From contig JAJFPB010000006.1 of NCBI GenBank assembly GCA_020881915.1, positions 3,038,001 to 3,102,000 on the forward strand: a DNA stretch of 64,000 nt, written 5' to 3'. The translations under genes were made by a program, and so were the position numbers. This document shows positions 9,225 through 20,868 of this stretch, in pieces. Source of the DNA: Paramyrothecium sp. XJ0827 (taxonomy: Eukaryota > Ascomycota > Sordariomycetes > Hypocreales > Stachybotryaceae). The first letter of the stretch is position 1. Every line of letters begins with the position of its first letter. The notes beneath the pieces are model-generated. The model had not been told where the DNA came from, did no database searches, and saw only the letters and a list, made by a program, of their open reading frames with translations.

Positions 9225-11539
9225 TTAGGCAGAAGTCTTCAGTGACCGGACCTTGGGTGATGCGATGCTCACTTCAGCCTTCCTCTTGCCGAGGATTGGC
9301 TCCGGCGTCCGTCGTGACAAGCCTGGTGTTCCCTCACGATCTCTCGTAGCTTCAGCGTGGCAAGATGCATGATATGCTCGATTGCCCACGAGCACTGCGT
9401 CCAACCACACCCACTCCTGGGCTGCATCCAGCCATTGGTTCTCGAATCGGTCCTGGCAAATGGGGCAGACATTGTTGATCCCGCTGCTGGCGTCAGGGAC
9501 AGGTATGTACTTCGGTTGGAAAGCCCCGGTTCCCTTGGCGTCTTGTGCCCCTGAGTCCTCCGTGGCGGTCGCGTGGTCAGCGTCAACCACTTCCCTTGAC
9601 TTGAGCCAGTCCTGTTGGAGAAATTAGCAACGCTTTAATGAAGTAGGGAACTGTGGGCAAGCTTACCTGGTTGTCGACGTACCAACTCCGGTGAGTTCCC
9701 CTTTTTTCCGCCTCAGTGCTTCGCTGATGAACTTGGAAGTGCCAGTCCATGTGCGCCGTCTTCTTCTTTCTCCCTTCCTCGTCCGTCTTGAAGCGTCTGC
9801 CACATTGGGTACAGGGAAGGCCGAGATCGTCATAGAGCGCAGATATCGTAGCTGGATTAAACCTAATGTTGAAGTCAGTATCAGCAAAGCACAAAGTGGG
9901 AAACATGACTGACTGTTGTTTGAGGGCTGAAGAGTCGAAAAGTGACTTGGTCGCGACGTCGGGAGTCGGTCGCTGGGCAATGGCCTTTGCCTGGGATAGG
10001 ATACTGGCCAAGTTGGTTGGGAAGGTTGCCGGAGGCGGGACGGGGGAGGCGCCGTTCGCTGGGCTCGCCGCTGCCGGAAGCAAGCCTGCTTTTCGCAGCT
10101 GTTCCAATAAGCCCAACGGGTTCGGCGGTGCTGCTGCGGCTGCGGCCGCAGGAGGAGCTGGTGGCTTCGCTGCCTCAACATGAGCAGGCGGTGGTGATCG
10201 TATGGCCGCGCTCGCATACGGGGGGTTAGGGGTTGAGGATTGCGGCGTGGCCGACTGCCTCGCCATTAACGCCGCCAGCGCTCCCGGTCCCAACAACGAG
10301 TCCAGTGTCACCTGCGGAGCCGCGAATGGGCCAGCAGGGGCAGCAGAAGGAGTTACGGAAGCAGATGGCGCAGAGACTGGATGTACCTGAGGCGGTACAG
10401 GTGCTGGGACTGGGGTAGAAGTCTGGGCTGGATTCGCCCTCATCGTCACGGCAGCGAGTTCAGTTACTTTGTTCTTAATAAGCTCCAGTTGATCTGGTGG
10501 CAGGCTTGTGTGCTGCAACACGCCCTGGAGATCCAGTAATGCTTTTAATCTGTTTTGGGCACTAGCATCATGGGGGTTCTGCGAGAACTCGGCTCTCATG
10601 GCAACAATCAGATTTTGAATGTCATTGCTCAGAGTTTCTACGCTTACGCCAGCCGGGGCAGGCGGCCCAGCCACTGCTGACCCATATGGCCCAGAGCCAG
10701 GCAGTTGAAGGAGGGCCGGGATGGAGCTGGTAGGTTGAGGATTTGTTTGAGGGGGGTAGTATGCGCCCTGTAGTGCTGTTAGAACTGACTTGGATGAGGC
10801 TGAAGGACTAAACCCACATGTGGTTGGCCAGGATATGGCACCTGCCCTGGCATGGCCCCGTGCTGCGGGTAATGTTGAGCTGGGTAGCCGGTTGGCGTGC
10901 CAGTAGGTCGCATGCCGGGCGGTGTTGGCGTGTCCCGGTGCGGCATCATGGCGGATCGCGGGCGTCCCGGTAGTTGCCCTTGCTGCGACGACATTGTCGC
11001 AGCCCTTGCTTTCATCAAGGCGTTCTCGATGGGTCGAACGAGCTCGTGAGAGAAGACTGGCCTGGTGTCCAAGGAGCCTGGAACCGGATCCTTCCAAGTT
11101 CTCAACATTTCTTCCATCTTTCTCCGAATATTGTTGTCGACCACCGCGTAAGACTCCATGAAAGTCTTGAAGAGATTGCGACCGAAGTAAAGCGTGTACG
11201 GGGTGCCGACATTTTTGACAATGGAATCAAGTACATATAATGCAGGAAGTTTCTTGTTGGGAGGTGCCTAACGACATGTCAGTCTGTTGCATCAGGAGAT
11301 CAGGGGTTTCAATAGAGTCCGTGAGAACAGCAGCTTAAGATTTATCGCATTTGTACATCTAGTGGATTTGGTCTTACCTTCAGAATGTGCTGTTGTAGCA
11401 CCTCGGCAATGGCCAAGGCGTGCTCCGTATTTTCTCTCGCAATCACAGTCAAGTTGCTGATTTCGAAGCGCATATTAGACGAGAGATCCTCCAGAGCCAG
11501 GCGGTAGTCCTCCGCCACCTCAGCGGATTCGGACGACAT
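9225..11539 (-). CDS. PCF11: Pcf11, pre-mRNA cleavage and polyadenylation factor IA subunit
   Basis: Five exons: 11539-11378, 11267-10818, 10767-9914, 9862-9667 and 9611-9225, giving 682 residues in one frame. Residues 1-135 form the CTD-interacting domain (EDYRLALEDLSSN, then APPNKKLPALYVLDSIVKNVG and YFGRNLFKTF) that binds Ser2-phosphorylated RNA polymerase II. The middle is Pro/Ala/Gln-rich and disordered. Near residue 500 is ISALYDDLGLPCTQCGRRF with the paired zinc-binding residues CTQC and HMDWHFQVH, and near the C-terminus NVCPICQDRFENQW, the second zinc finger that contacts Clp1. It couples transcription termination to 3' end processing in the nucleus. Intron 10817-10768 has a non-consensus GTGGGT donor but a good branch and acceptor. 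Intron 9913-9863 is 51 nt, a multiple of three, without a stop, so it could be retained. Confidence 0.9.
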
Positions 11540-12484
11540 TGTTGTTGTGTTTGCGTGGGAAACCGTCAGAGTGAAAGATGGAGAGTGTGTGAGTAAATAT
11601 CTGGTGGATATGAAAGAGGAGACACAATCTCAACACGCGACGCTCCCTCCGCCCAAAGAAGAGCCACCCAGGCCGGTAGAGCCACCTTCAAGGTAGCAAG
11701 GACAGGAACACCAAACACAGAGAGAACGAGTTCTAATGCCGTGAATATATTCCAGGATGATTCAGGCAAAGACAACGGCCGTCTTCCCAAAGCCTAGCCC
11801 AATGCACCACTAAAGCCAGAGCAACCCAATGAGGCCCTTGATCACACCACCACACAATTCGTCCAGTAACGCAGGCAAATGGGTGCCGTTGTCACTGCTT
11901 GCCTCTCCTAACGATATACTACAACTCCAGAAGATGCGAGTCACTGCAAAATCAGTGTTGGGATTCGTCGAGCCAGGTGGGCAGGCAGTCGCGTGCGTCG
12001 AAGGGTAATGCGTTCAAGGGAATGCGAAGAGTGAATTACAAGGAATGGTTCGGAGGAAAAGGGCGCATTCAGTAATACGGCCGAGGTGAGTCGCAGAATG
12101 AGCACGAGAAACGGGACGAGTCAAGCTGGGGGGTTTCGAGGAGTTGGTGGAAGAGAGGTCAGAGTGGTAAAATAGAAAGAGGTCGTCGCAGCTGAAGGTT
12201 TCACTACCAGGGAACTAGCGGGCCGAGCGACAGCTGTGCTTGAGCGCAGTCACGTGCTTGAAATGGATCTCTCGTATCAATATGAACCCTCTTGGCCCCT
12301 AACAGGGTACCCACCATGCAAAAAGACTCGAAGTGCTATGAAATCATGACTCGAAAAGAGAAAAACCAATTGGCAGTTGAGAAACCAGGAACGAAAAAGA
12401 TGGGAACGAAAAAGATGGGGGGGGAAATACTGCTGCAGCGCAAAAGACGTAGGCAACTGATCGTTGCCAAAAAGGATGGATTGC
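11540..12484. other. Intergenic spacer upstream of PCF11
   Basis: 945 bp between the PCF11 start and the tRNA gene. It should contain the PCF11 promoter and leader. A tandem duplication of a roughly 11-bp unit (ACGAAAAAGATGGG) lies near 12390-12420. No coding sequence recognised. Confidence 0.5.
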
Positions 12485-12571
12485 CTCCCCCGGACAGGCT
12501 CGAACTGTCGACCTCCTGATTGACCGTTAGGAATAACAGTCAGACGCTCTAGCCAACTGAGCTACAGGGGA
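12485..12571 (-). tRNA. trnN-GUU: tRNA-Asn (anticodon GTT) with a 13-nt intron
   Basis: Read on the minus strand, the cloverleaf starts TCCCCTG at 12571 and closes with CGGGGGA plus discriminator G at 12485. The D arm is GCTCAGTTGGCTAGAGC, which also supplies the A box. The anticodon stem TCTGA pairs with TCAGG, and the loop reads CTGTTA-A with anticodon GTT. The T arm GACAG-TTCGAGC-CTGTC contains the B box. A 13-nt intron (12521-12533) sits at the canonical place, one base 3' of the anticodon. All four stems pair with only G-T wobbles, so the gene looks functional. Transcription by RNA polymerase III with TSEN splicing is expected for the class. It is the only tRNA I found. Confidence 0.93.
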
Positions 12572-13274
12572 CAAGCCAAGCTTGGACACTGAAGCGTCCT
12601 GCTTCATGGAAGCCATCGCCACCAAAAAGATGATTATCAAGGATTTCAAATTTCAAGTTCCGGACTCTAAAGCACGAACAATTACCTAGCCTGCACCTGG
12701 CAAGTTATGGCCAGATTTTGGATCACTTTACAATTTTATGACCTCTCGTAAAGTGTAAGTAACTATATGAGGCGTGGGAAGAAAGGTTGTCTTGCCAGAT
12801 ACTGTTTCATTCGACGGATCTTTAGCACAAAGGTTCAACAGACGAGAAACGTCGTCTGGACAGAATCGACAGGGCAACTGGACAGCAAATCGCTACGCGA
12901 GACTAGCAACTTAGTGTTACTTCCTCTGCGCCAGGATTCCTTTAATTGAGCACTGAGTTGAACAGCGGGTAAGGTCCTTCTCCAGAGGCAAATATGCCTA
13001 ATTGTGAAGGCTTGCCGTCTTCACCGCTTCATTATCCATGATGGTAGACAAGAAATGGGTTTCATCTTGAAGACTTGGTCACTGCAGGCTGTATTCCGTA
13101 TTATGATGTTGAGATTCAAGACCTATCAAAGAATGTGTATTATAGAAAAGAGTGACGAAAGCAAATATTGTCTACGCTTAATGCACATAATGTTAAACTC
13201 CAATCCCTGCCTATTCGAACGCCTAGACCACGAAATACCGACGTGTCAATCTACCCCTCAAGATCCTTAGTCGC
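12572..13274. other. AT-richer spacer beside the tRNA
   Basis: 703 bp between the tRNA 5' end and the stop of the next gene. It is noticeably richer in A and T (for example 13100-13220) than the surrounding coding DNA. Short frames lack any recognisable feature. tRNA flanks often take up retroelement debris, but I see no terminal repeats. Confidence 0.4.
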
Positions 13275-14090
13275 CTAAAATCGGGACAAGTTAGCCTCAG
13301 AATATCTGCTGCTGGTTCGGACGTTCATCGGATGCAAGGCGGTATCCGGGCGCTTAATGCCAGGAACAATTGGGCTCGCGCGCTCCTCGTCGTAAGAAGT
13401 CCGCTCGAAGTCCTGGTGAGTGGGCATTGGCCCACTGATATTTGGGCGATCAGTGCCATCACCCTTCCAGAACATGGAGATGAATTTGCTTCGGGCCTTC
13501 TCCTTCCGTGTGGATGGAGCCTTTGATGAGTAGTCGTCGGGTGTGTACTTCGGCAGGTAATCCTGGCTGGCCTGGGCGAGCGAACCCTTAGAACGGACTT
13601 CCCTGGCACTGATGCTGTTTTTGCGGTCGCCCCAGATGAAGGTGCAGAGGACATTCAGAACACCGAAGATGAGGTTCAGGATGCCGGCTGCCATCACAAG
13701 CTGCCTGAACGGGTCGCCCATCTTCTTGCTGTCGAACGCAGCCTGGTTGAGCTTTCCGAGAAGATTGCAGCCCACGACGACCATACCTGTACCAAGCCAC
13801 CCAAGGCCAGCCTTGGGGCCGACAGCAGGCCACGTGCGCTCAAAGTAGTTCTTGAGGAAACGAATGATGGGAAACTCGGAAACGATGAGGAAGATGGGAA
13901 GACAGCTGAGGAAGAAGAGACTCGCACCCTCGAAAGGGAACCAGCTCCTCTCCTTGTCGATTTTGATAATCAAGAGCCAGCAGGAGGCGATGGCGGCGGT
14001 GAGCGAGATGACACTCAGGACTCGAAGGACCTGAAGCACGACCATGCCGACGCCTTTGGACGTGGCAGACTGGAAGAATGCGAGAGCCAT
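13275..14090 (-). CDS. Four-pass membrane protein, conserved in filamentous fungi (function unknown)
   Basis: Intronless frame of 271 residues. Four hydrophobic segments are visible: about 10-32 (GMVVLQVLRVLSVISLTAAI into WLLII), 48-70 (GASLFFLSCLPIFLIVSEF), 93-112 (AGLGWLGTGMVVVGCNLLG) and 128-150 (LVMAAGILNLIFGVLNVLC). A polar Ser/Pro/Arg-rich cytosolic-type tail runs from 155 to 271. I recall similar ascomycete proteins being grouped as a domain of unknown function (DUF7598), but that name is from memory. A probable 44-bp leader intron lies at 14136-14179 (GTAAGG..GCTAACAG). The start is the first ATG downstream of it, with an adenine at -3 (ACCACCATGG). No enzymatic motif is seen, and I would not assign a function. 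Confidence 0.72.
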   Translation of the reverse strand: MALAFFQSATSKGVGMVVLQVLRVLSVISLTAAIASCWLLIIKIDKERSWFPFEGASLFFLSCLPIFLIVSEFPIIRFLKNYFERTWPAVGPKAGLGWLGTGMVVVGCNLLGKLNQAAFDSKKMGDPFRQLVMAAGILNLIFGVLNVLCTFIWGDRKNSISAREVRSKGSLAQASQDYLPKYTPDDYSSKAPSTRKEKARSKFISMFWKGDGTDRPNISGPMPTHQDFERTSYDEERASPIVPGIKRPDTALHPMNVRTSSRYSEANLSRF

Positions 14091-16600
14091 GGTGGTAGTT
14101 GAGCGAGCAGGAAGATGATGGCAAAGCTCTACCGCCTGTTAGCGATACGATTTTGTTGTTTGGAGAATACAGGCCTTACCGAATAGTTGATGTCAAAGAT
14201 CGCGGTGATCTGGGCTTTTGCAGCGGCTGAGGAGTGCGAGATAGCTTGCGCCTTTGTTAAGATGGTCTTCGTATAGTGATGTTTGGGATATCAGAATGTG
14301 GGAGCAATGATGCAGCGAGAGTTTGCAGATGGAGATGCGGATGGAACCAGTCCGGGTATTATGCGAGGGAAAGTGATGATACTCAAGGAAAAAGCTACAA
14401 AAGAGAATAGAGTGAGTGTTTGGTGTTCATACAAACACCATTGTATGTGGAGTCAATAAGCTGCTTGTCAAGACAATGGAAGCGAAAGGTGAAGTGAACA
14501 GCCGGCGAGGCGGGTCTTTAATACCAAAGGTGGGCCTATTGTCTGAACAGTCACAAAGCAACGGAACAGCAGTGAACCCCTGACCAGAGCCTCCGGTAAA
14601 CAAGGAGGACGTGAAGCAAGAACCCATGGCCTCGACGGCGGCAAAGTGCTCCTATTCGTGGCACCGCGTCTGGCGAGAACAGAACGGGCGGCCCAGAGCC
14701 AACCATCGCGCATCCCAGCGACTAGCTGGCGGAGCAGGGCAAGGTTTGCTCGCAAATCGACGAGCCCGTCGAGCACGCGCAGGACATGTTTCATGGTTGC
14801 CTTGTCTGGTCACGATGGAGGCCCGACCTAGGACAACAAAGGGCTCCATAGCGTTTGGTTGCTTGCATGAGCCCATTCACCCACTGACATGGGGTCCCCT
14901 CGAGCGACAGAGATCGAGCCGGTTGCGCGCGCGCGCCAGGTGCAGCGCCAGCGAGGTCCCCCGACGGGGCCCGAGGATGAACGGCTGGGCCCAGGGCCCA
15001 ATCATCGCCGGACAGCAGACACGGCTCGAGATGAAAGCATTGGCGTCCACATTGCCGGGCGCATTGCCCAAACCGTTGCGCAGATCTCAGAGCCGGGGTG
15101 TGGAGGAGCGACGATTGGATGTCAGTTGGCAGTTGCGGTTTCAGTGCCTGTTGGGCTCCAGCAGGGCATCCGCTAAGACTGCCGCTAAACAGGGCTCCGG
15201 GTGGGTCTCCCGTCCCCGCTAGCCATCTCGAAGCGCCGCGCATCTGCAACAAATACCAGCTACCTGCAAGGTCAACATAAAAGCAAGACAGGTCAGGCAA
15301 TGTTTCATAAATGAGGCACAGAAGACAGTGATGTAGAATTTTTGTGCAAAGATCCGTGTTTGCGCCGAATATGTAGTCTCTTCTGCTGGAAATACGCATG
15401 TGTGCCTTACTTCCACTCGCAATGACCAATTCGTGGGATGCTCCGGCCAATTAAGATGTTGCAGAGGTAGGCACTACATATCTAATGCTAACTAGGTAAT
15501 TCGAAGTTTAGAAAATGCGGCATAATCTGGGAGATGTCGTGAGTCATACGCGGAACAAGACAACTTGTGCAAGTAAGGTAACTAAAGCAGGTGTGATTCC
15601 AGGCTTCACCACCCAGATTGAGCCCCGGCCCGAAATTGTAGCCGCAACCGCTGGCGATGAACTCATGTTTAGTAGCTGTCCTACTCGATGAGGTAGCATA
15701 GTTTCATCATACAAGCTTTCACCGGTGTAAAACCAGGCACGATGTGACAGCGATCTACGGGTGCTGCACGCCAACGAGACTCAGGCGAGTGGGCTGAAAG
15801 GGAAAGCAAGAAATAAAGAGCATGGTCCTAAATCCGTGTTCTTTCTGCCTTACTTCTTTACTGTGCCTTTCAATATCTTATGTATAAGTAAAAGAAGAAA
15901 GATTTGTAAGGTATTCCCTGCCACAATCCAATGGAGCATCCTCCTTCCTACCCACCCTCAATCTTTTCTTCTTTTTTTTTTTATAATAATGAAAATTTTA
16001 AATTCAATGTATTCACAAGGTGGGAAGTTTGCTGTCTCCCTTTTCGTGTCACCCCTTGTCTGGTTTCCTTGGTTTGTGACAAGGCATGGGCTTTCCACAA
16101 TGTCGATGGTGGAAAATTACGGATATCACTACAGAGTTGATCATAACTGAATGGCGATTTTGTACTTGGAGGCTGCACATTTTTATTAGTCTAATTATTT
16201 CTATTCCTTTACTATTATTAAAGGTAAAGACCCTACACCTCGTTCCACAGAGATACCGTCCCCCGTTTGGCTGGCCGCGTCTATGGCTGCGGTACCTGCT
16301 TGGCTAGGCCCCACATTGGCAGCGCGCTTCTCCGGGCGCGCTTACAAGAATAGCCAAGACGACGGCTCCGATTGGCCAGCCTCCAAAACTCCAAAATTCA
16401 ATATCGGAGACACAGCCTCAGGTGGCACAAATCGAGGGGCCCCATCCGGGTTCGCGACCGATTTTCTTCTCCCTTGCGACTTTGTTTCTGCCCCTCTACA
16501 CCCCTGACGTCTCATCAACCGCCCGCTGCGGCTTACCGCTCTCCTTTCCCCCGACTTCATCTCCTTTTCTCTCACAAACTCCCTACCAAGAAAATCCGCA
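14091..16600. other. 2.5-kb gene-free spacer
   Basis: Two composition types. 14600-15230 is GC-rich with an alternating GC run near 14927-14937 and several overlapping frames on both strands, none with protein-like features. 15840-16260 is AT-rich, with a T10-11 tract near 15971 and a TA-rich stretch at 16175-16235. The last 200 bp are the pyrimidine-rich leader of the downstream SERF-like gene. Confidence 0.45.
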
Positions 16601-16965
16601 ATGGCCCGCGGCAACCAGCGCGACAAGGCTCGTGAGGCCAACCTCAAGAAGCAGGCGGCTCAGGTGCGTCTCACATCATCCCCCCTGCTACCGCGCGCGC
16701 CAGTGCATGGGCTCGGAGTTTTCGCCTTGACTGACAGAGCCTCCTCTCGGCGCCGTATTCTAGAAGAAGGGAAACTCCATGAGCGGCACAGAGATGCAGC
16801 GCGCCAAGGAGTCCGCCGCCGAAATCATGCGCCAAAAACAGGCTGCCGGTAAGTTTCGACCCCTTCTGCTGCTTGGTCAGCGCCAGACAGTGGGCCGGCA
16901 CGTCTGACATCCGCATCACCACCACAGCCGAGGCGAAGAAGGCCGCCGAAGGAGCCAAGAAATGA
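16601..16965 (+). CDS. SERF/4F5-family small basic protein
   Basis: Three small exons (16601-16663, 16764-16848, 16928-16965) spell a 61-residue protein. The opening MARGNQRDKAREANLKKQ is the hallmark of the 4F5/SERF family. It is followed by KKGNSMSGTEMQRAKESAAEIMRQKQ and an Ala/Lys-rich end. The protein is highly charged and predicted disordered or helical. SERF proteins bind RNA and promote amyloid formation of other proteins in animals; the fungal role is unknown to me. Both introns have consensus donors (GTGCGT, GTAAGT) and acceptors (CTAG, ACAG). The gene is missed by simple ORF calling because every exon is short. The leader is CT-rich. Confidence 0.87.
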
Positions 16966-17523
16966 GGGAATCCCGACCGAAGGCGAACGCAACAGAGGAT
17001 ACTTCTTCCCCATCGGCGTCTCTCGAACAAACGGAGTCTTACTGGGGCAGCATGAGCGAAGCGGTGCATAGGGCTTGAGCTTAAGGGTTGTGATTTAGGC
17101 GAATACAGGATTATCTAGCGACTCTACAATAGAATTTATACCGTCGACGGAACCCTTCCATACAGTAGGTGCTTCTAGAATCCGGCTTGTCGTCCAGGCA
17201 TTTATAGATGTACCTTGGCCTGCCCTCTCGAGGTACGATCGTGATCCCGGCAGTTGCTGCTCATGAACCATTCTGAGATCCAGAGGCCGACACAGTCACG
17301 TCAGTTGTTTCGAAAGCGATGCCAAAGATCAAGGGGGAATCTTTGTATTTTTGACCTATTAATCATCCAGATATTATACGAACCAGTCATATATCCCTAA
17401 ATCCCTTCACACCATCAAGAGTCATACCGCGCCAGGCAGCCTCTGTGTGAACGTCGAAAGTCTACGAAATAACTCATTAAACACCTCGTAAGGTTCTACT
17501 TAAACGTCCTATCAGATCCCGCC
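16966..17523. other. Convergent spacer
   Basis: 558 bp between the stops of the SERF-like gene and the cupredoxin-like gene. It should hold both 3' untranslated regions. It is moderately AT-rich near 17340-17400. No gene seen. Confidence 0.5.
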
Positions 17524-18691
17524 TTATAGCCTCATGGCAGCAAGGGGAACGGAGCCTGGTGGAGAGAGTTAGTCGATGCGCGATCAGGAAGAAGCACACA
17601 GAAGTCACTTACCACCAACACCGCCGATAGCGCCAATGCCTTGATCCGGTGAAGGGAAGCCGCCAGCGTTGCACTGGACGAAGCACTTGCAAGCGCCGCC
17701 CTCGATGACACCCTCGCCAGGAGTGACTCCAGCAGGAGGAGCAGGGGGAGCAGCGGCATCGGGAGGTGGTGCACCAGCATCGGGAGCGGGAGAAGCAGCC
17801 GGGGGAGCGGCAGGCGGAGCGGCGGGAGGAGGAGCGGCGGGAGCGCCAGCCTCAGGAGGAGGAAGAGGCTCTCCGCCGGTGATGGGAGTCTGCTTGCCGT
17901 TGCCCTTCTGAGCGATAGCAAGAGCCTGGAACTGTGCCTGGGTCTTCTCAGCGGTGGGGTTGATGGAGAAGACCATGCCAGCACCGCAGTGGTTACCCTG
18001 CTTGCAGTAGAACCCTGCTTGTGTTAGTTTTCGCTTGCGTCGGGGGGGGAAAAACGAGGTGGAACTTACAGAGGGGCTTGTCAGTCATGACTTGCATGGC
18101 GACCTGAGGAGCGGGAACGACAGTGTTGTTGAGGTTGGCCTGGAAGCCAGAGTCCATACCACCCTCGATGGCATCGCAAGGGGTGTCGAACGGAGACTGG
18201 GTGACGGTGTGGTTCTGGGACAGGAACTCGAAGACGACAACGTCGCCGACGGGAACGTTCTGGAGCTGATCGGGCTGGTAGGTCAAGCCTCCCGGGCCAC
18301 CGACCTTGACGGTGTGGGTAGCGGCAGCAACGGGAACAGTGTTGCTAGGGGGAGGAGCAGCAGGGTGCGCGCCTGCTGGAGGGGGAGGAGCAGGATGTTC
18401 GCCTGCTGGAGGTGCTGCAGCCGGGGGAGCACCGGGAGCATGAGTGGGCGTACCGCCGGTGATGACGGTGACCTGCTCGTTGATGACGGTGGTTTGAGCA
18501 CCGCCTCCGGGGTTGGCCCAGATGATGATGACGTTGGTCTGAGCACGCGCGGTGATGCCGTGACCGCTCATGCCGTTGGCGAGAGCGAGAGCGCGGCCTT
18601 CCAGAACATCACGGCGGACGACATCCTTGCGGACGGTGCGGGCCATGGCGAGGGGCGCGAGGGCCAGAGTCAGAGCTGATGAGAACTTCAT
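17524..18691 (-). CDS. Secreted cupredoxin-domain protein with Pro/Ala-rich linkers
   Basis: Exons 18691-18070, 18014-17613 and 17555-17524 give 351 residues. The signal peptide is MKFSSALTLALAPLAMA. The segment 85-120 is Pro/Ala/Gly-rich. A plastocyanin-like fold follows, beginning HTVKVGGPGG. It has the copper-type ligand set seen in this fungal family: His in QNHTVTQ (about 160), Cys211 and His216 in FYCKQGNHC, and Met221 in CGAGM. A second Pro/Ala-rich stretch (about 250-300) precedes a short Gly-rich end with GACKCFVQCNAGG. It belongs to the extracellular serine-rich or cupredoxin proteins common in filamentous ascomycetes; copper binding is likely and a redox role unproven. The end is not hydrophobic enough for a clear GPI signal. 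A TATA-like ATAAAAAG lies about 310 bp upstream (minus strand, near 19000-19008). Confidence 0.85.
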
Positions 18692-20868
18692 GGTGAATTG
18701 TGTTTGTGCGTTCGTTAAAAGCAGGAGGTGGGGTATCTCAAGTTTGATCGAAAGGAAGGGATACTGAAGAGTTCGCGATGTTATCGGGGTCCTGTCAAAG
18801 GATGCAATAGACGAATCGGCCAAGCGATCGTGTTGAGGTTGATTAATTAAAGCGAGGGCCTGCTCGTGGAGAATGGAAAAAGAAAGAAGTGAGAGGTGTA
18901 CCAAAGAATGGACGCAACACCCAAGGGAACTCTGAGAGAGGGAATGTGATGGAGAGAAACAAACAGAAACCTCTTAGCTGCAGACGGGGCGACCAAGGGC
19001 TTTTTATCTAGCACGATGCCCAAGGGCCGGATAGCCCAGGTGCGAGGAGAGCATTACGTCCCAAGTTCGCCATAACGACGAAGGGGGGCTGGAAGGGGGT
19101 GGGTTGGATCGATTGAAACAATCCCATCACCATATTGGATGGGGCGCTGGGCAACCCCTTGGTCGCGATTCGCACGGCGGCGCAGGTCTACAGCGTCGGC
19201 AGGACTGCCCAGCATGGACCACGGTTTCGGAAGCTGCGTAGTCCGGCAGAAAAGCGCTGGCCGGTCGAGGCCCCCGGACGCGGGGAGAGACGACGGGAAA
19301 AGGGTAAAGACCAAGCTGTGACAGCAAAACGTCTCGGATGGCGTTTGGCGTTGGCCCTCGTCCCCTGGACCATCCCTGTCCTTAACCCGATGCGGTAATC
19401 GACCTGGGCGGGTGGCAGCGCTGACGACAGATTCTGCTACAACGGTGGCCACGGCGGCCACTGCAGAGGCAACGCTGGAAGGGGGCGGTGCTGATGGAAA
19501 TGGGACGATTCTCTTGCAGCATCCTCAAAGGCATGAACTTTTTCTCTCTTTCCTTCGTTCCGCCTTATCCGTGGTTTCTTGTCTGTATCATTTCGCCTTG
19601 TACTTGAAGAATCGGTCGTATAAGTGTCCAATGTGAATTAAAGGCTCGATCCCCCCTGAAAGACACGACTCATAGCCTAGTAACCTAGGAATCACCGTTC
19701 ATATGTGTTCCCTACCTTACCTTTACGGGTGAGCTAACTACAGGGGCGTCCCCACGTATGACACCCGGTAGTGCTATCCTATCCCATCCCCTTGTCCCGT
19801 CTTGCAGGCACTGTCAGGTACCGAGCTCTGCTAGCGGCTGATGATGGGGGGGATGCCACGCGCGACGCAGCCCCATTTCAGGTGCTAGACACGAGCCAAG
19901 TTGAAGCCACTGCCTTTGCTGGCACGGACCCTGCAGACAAGCAGAGAAGCTTGGCATTTGGATGTGGCTGAAACCTCGAACCGTTGCCGCCCGGAGGGTG
20001 AAACGCCATCTCCTGGAAGGTGATACGTTTTCTACAACACTTGTCGAGCCGGCTTCGCTAGGGGTGCATCTCAACTGTCTCATCGCGTCTTCCTGGGCCC
20101 AGGTTTTTTTCTTCTTGGTCGCTGATCTTGCTGCGCAAGGAAAAGCCTTGGCCGGCTGATGCAGGACGCAAAGAGACGAAGATGAGCCTCCGTTATCTGA
20201 AGGACCAGGCCAGGATCTGCCCTCTCCCCGTCTGGGATAGTTCAACCCCCCCCCCTGGCAGCGATACTCGTTTCTGAAGACCAGACGATCTCACATCTCG
20301 CCAGGGCCCAGCAATCAAGGTTGAAGAAACGGCCCTCAGCCCTGGCCAGGACGTTTGGCAAACACATGAACTTTAATGTCATCATGGGTATCTCGTGGTT
20401 GCATTCGGTGCTGTCAAAATGATCCCTGTAAGAGGCCGCTCGCGACCGGCGCAATTAGACCCCAAGCATTCAATCGCCGTGACAATGTTGCTGCGAACTA
20501 AAGTCAGTCGCCGCTCATGAACCTCCCACGAAGCGACCTGCCAAGCAGCACAGCCCGACATTCTACTAGAGCCAAGGCGAGCCTTGCTCAGTAGACGAGA
20601 CAAGCCGTTGCAGATCCGAATGTCATCGCCAAGAGACGATGCGTCCTTGCATCCTATCCGCCCTCTCCAGCCAGTGCACGCTGGGCTTCTGGCGCCGGGG
20701 CCACCTAACACCACAGGCGCCTATCCAAAGAGGCATATAGTGACCACATGCTATAGGTTTCCGGAACACAGAACGTCGCAGAAATGGGTGCTACGCGGAA
20801 GTGCCTCGAAACCAAGCCTTCAGTCCTCCAGGCTCTGCAATCTTAATCCGCACAGAGCACCTGCCGGC
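18692..20868. other. 2.2-kb gene-free spacer
   Basis: It holds the upstream region of the cupredoxin-like gene (to about 19050) and then sequence with no recognisable gene. A copy of the dispersed CTACCTTACCTT motif lies at 19711-19722. Frames on both strands are short and compositionally random. Confidence 0.45.

Noticed and set aside
14611..15222. 203-codon plus-strand frame and overlapping minus-strand frames
   Set aside because: Frames occur on both strands of a GC-rich patch, with no start context, domain or splice support.
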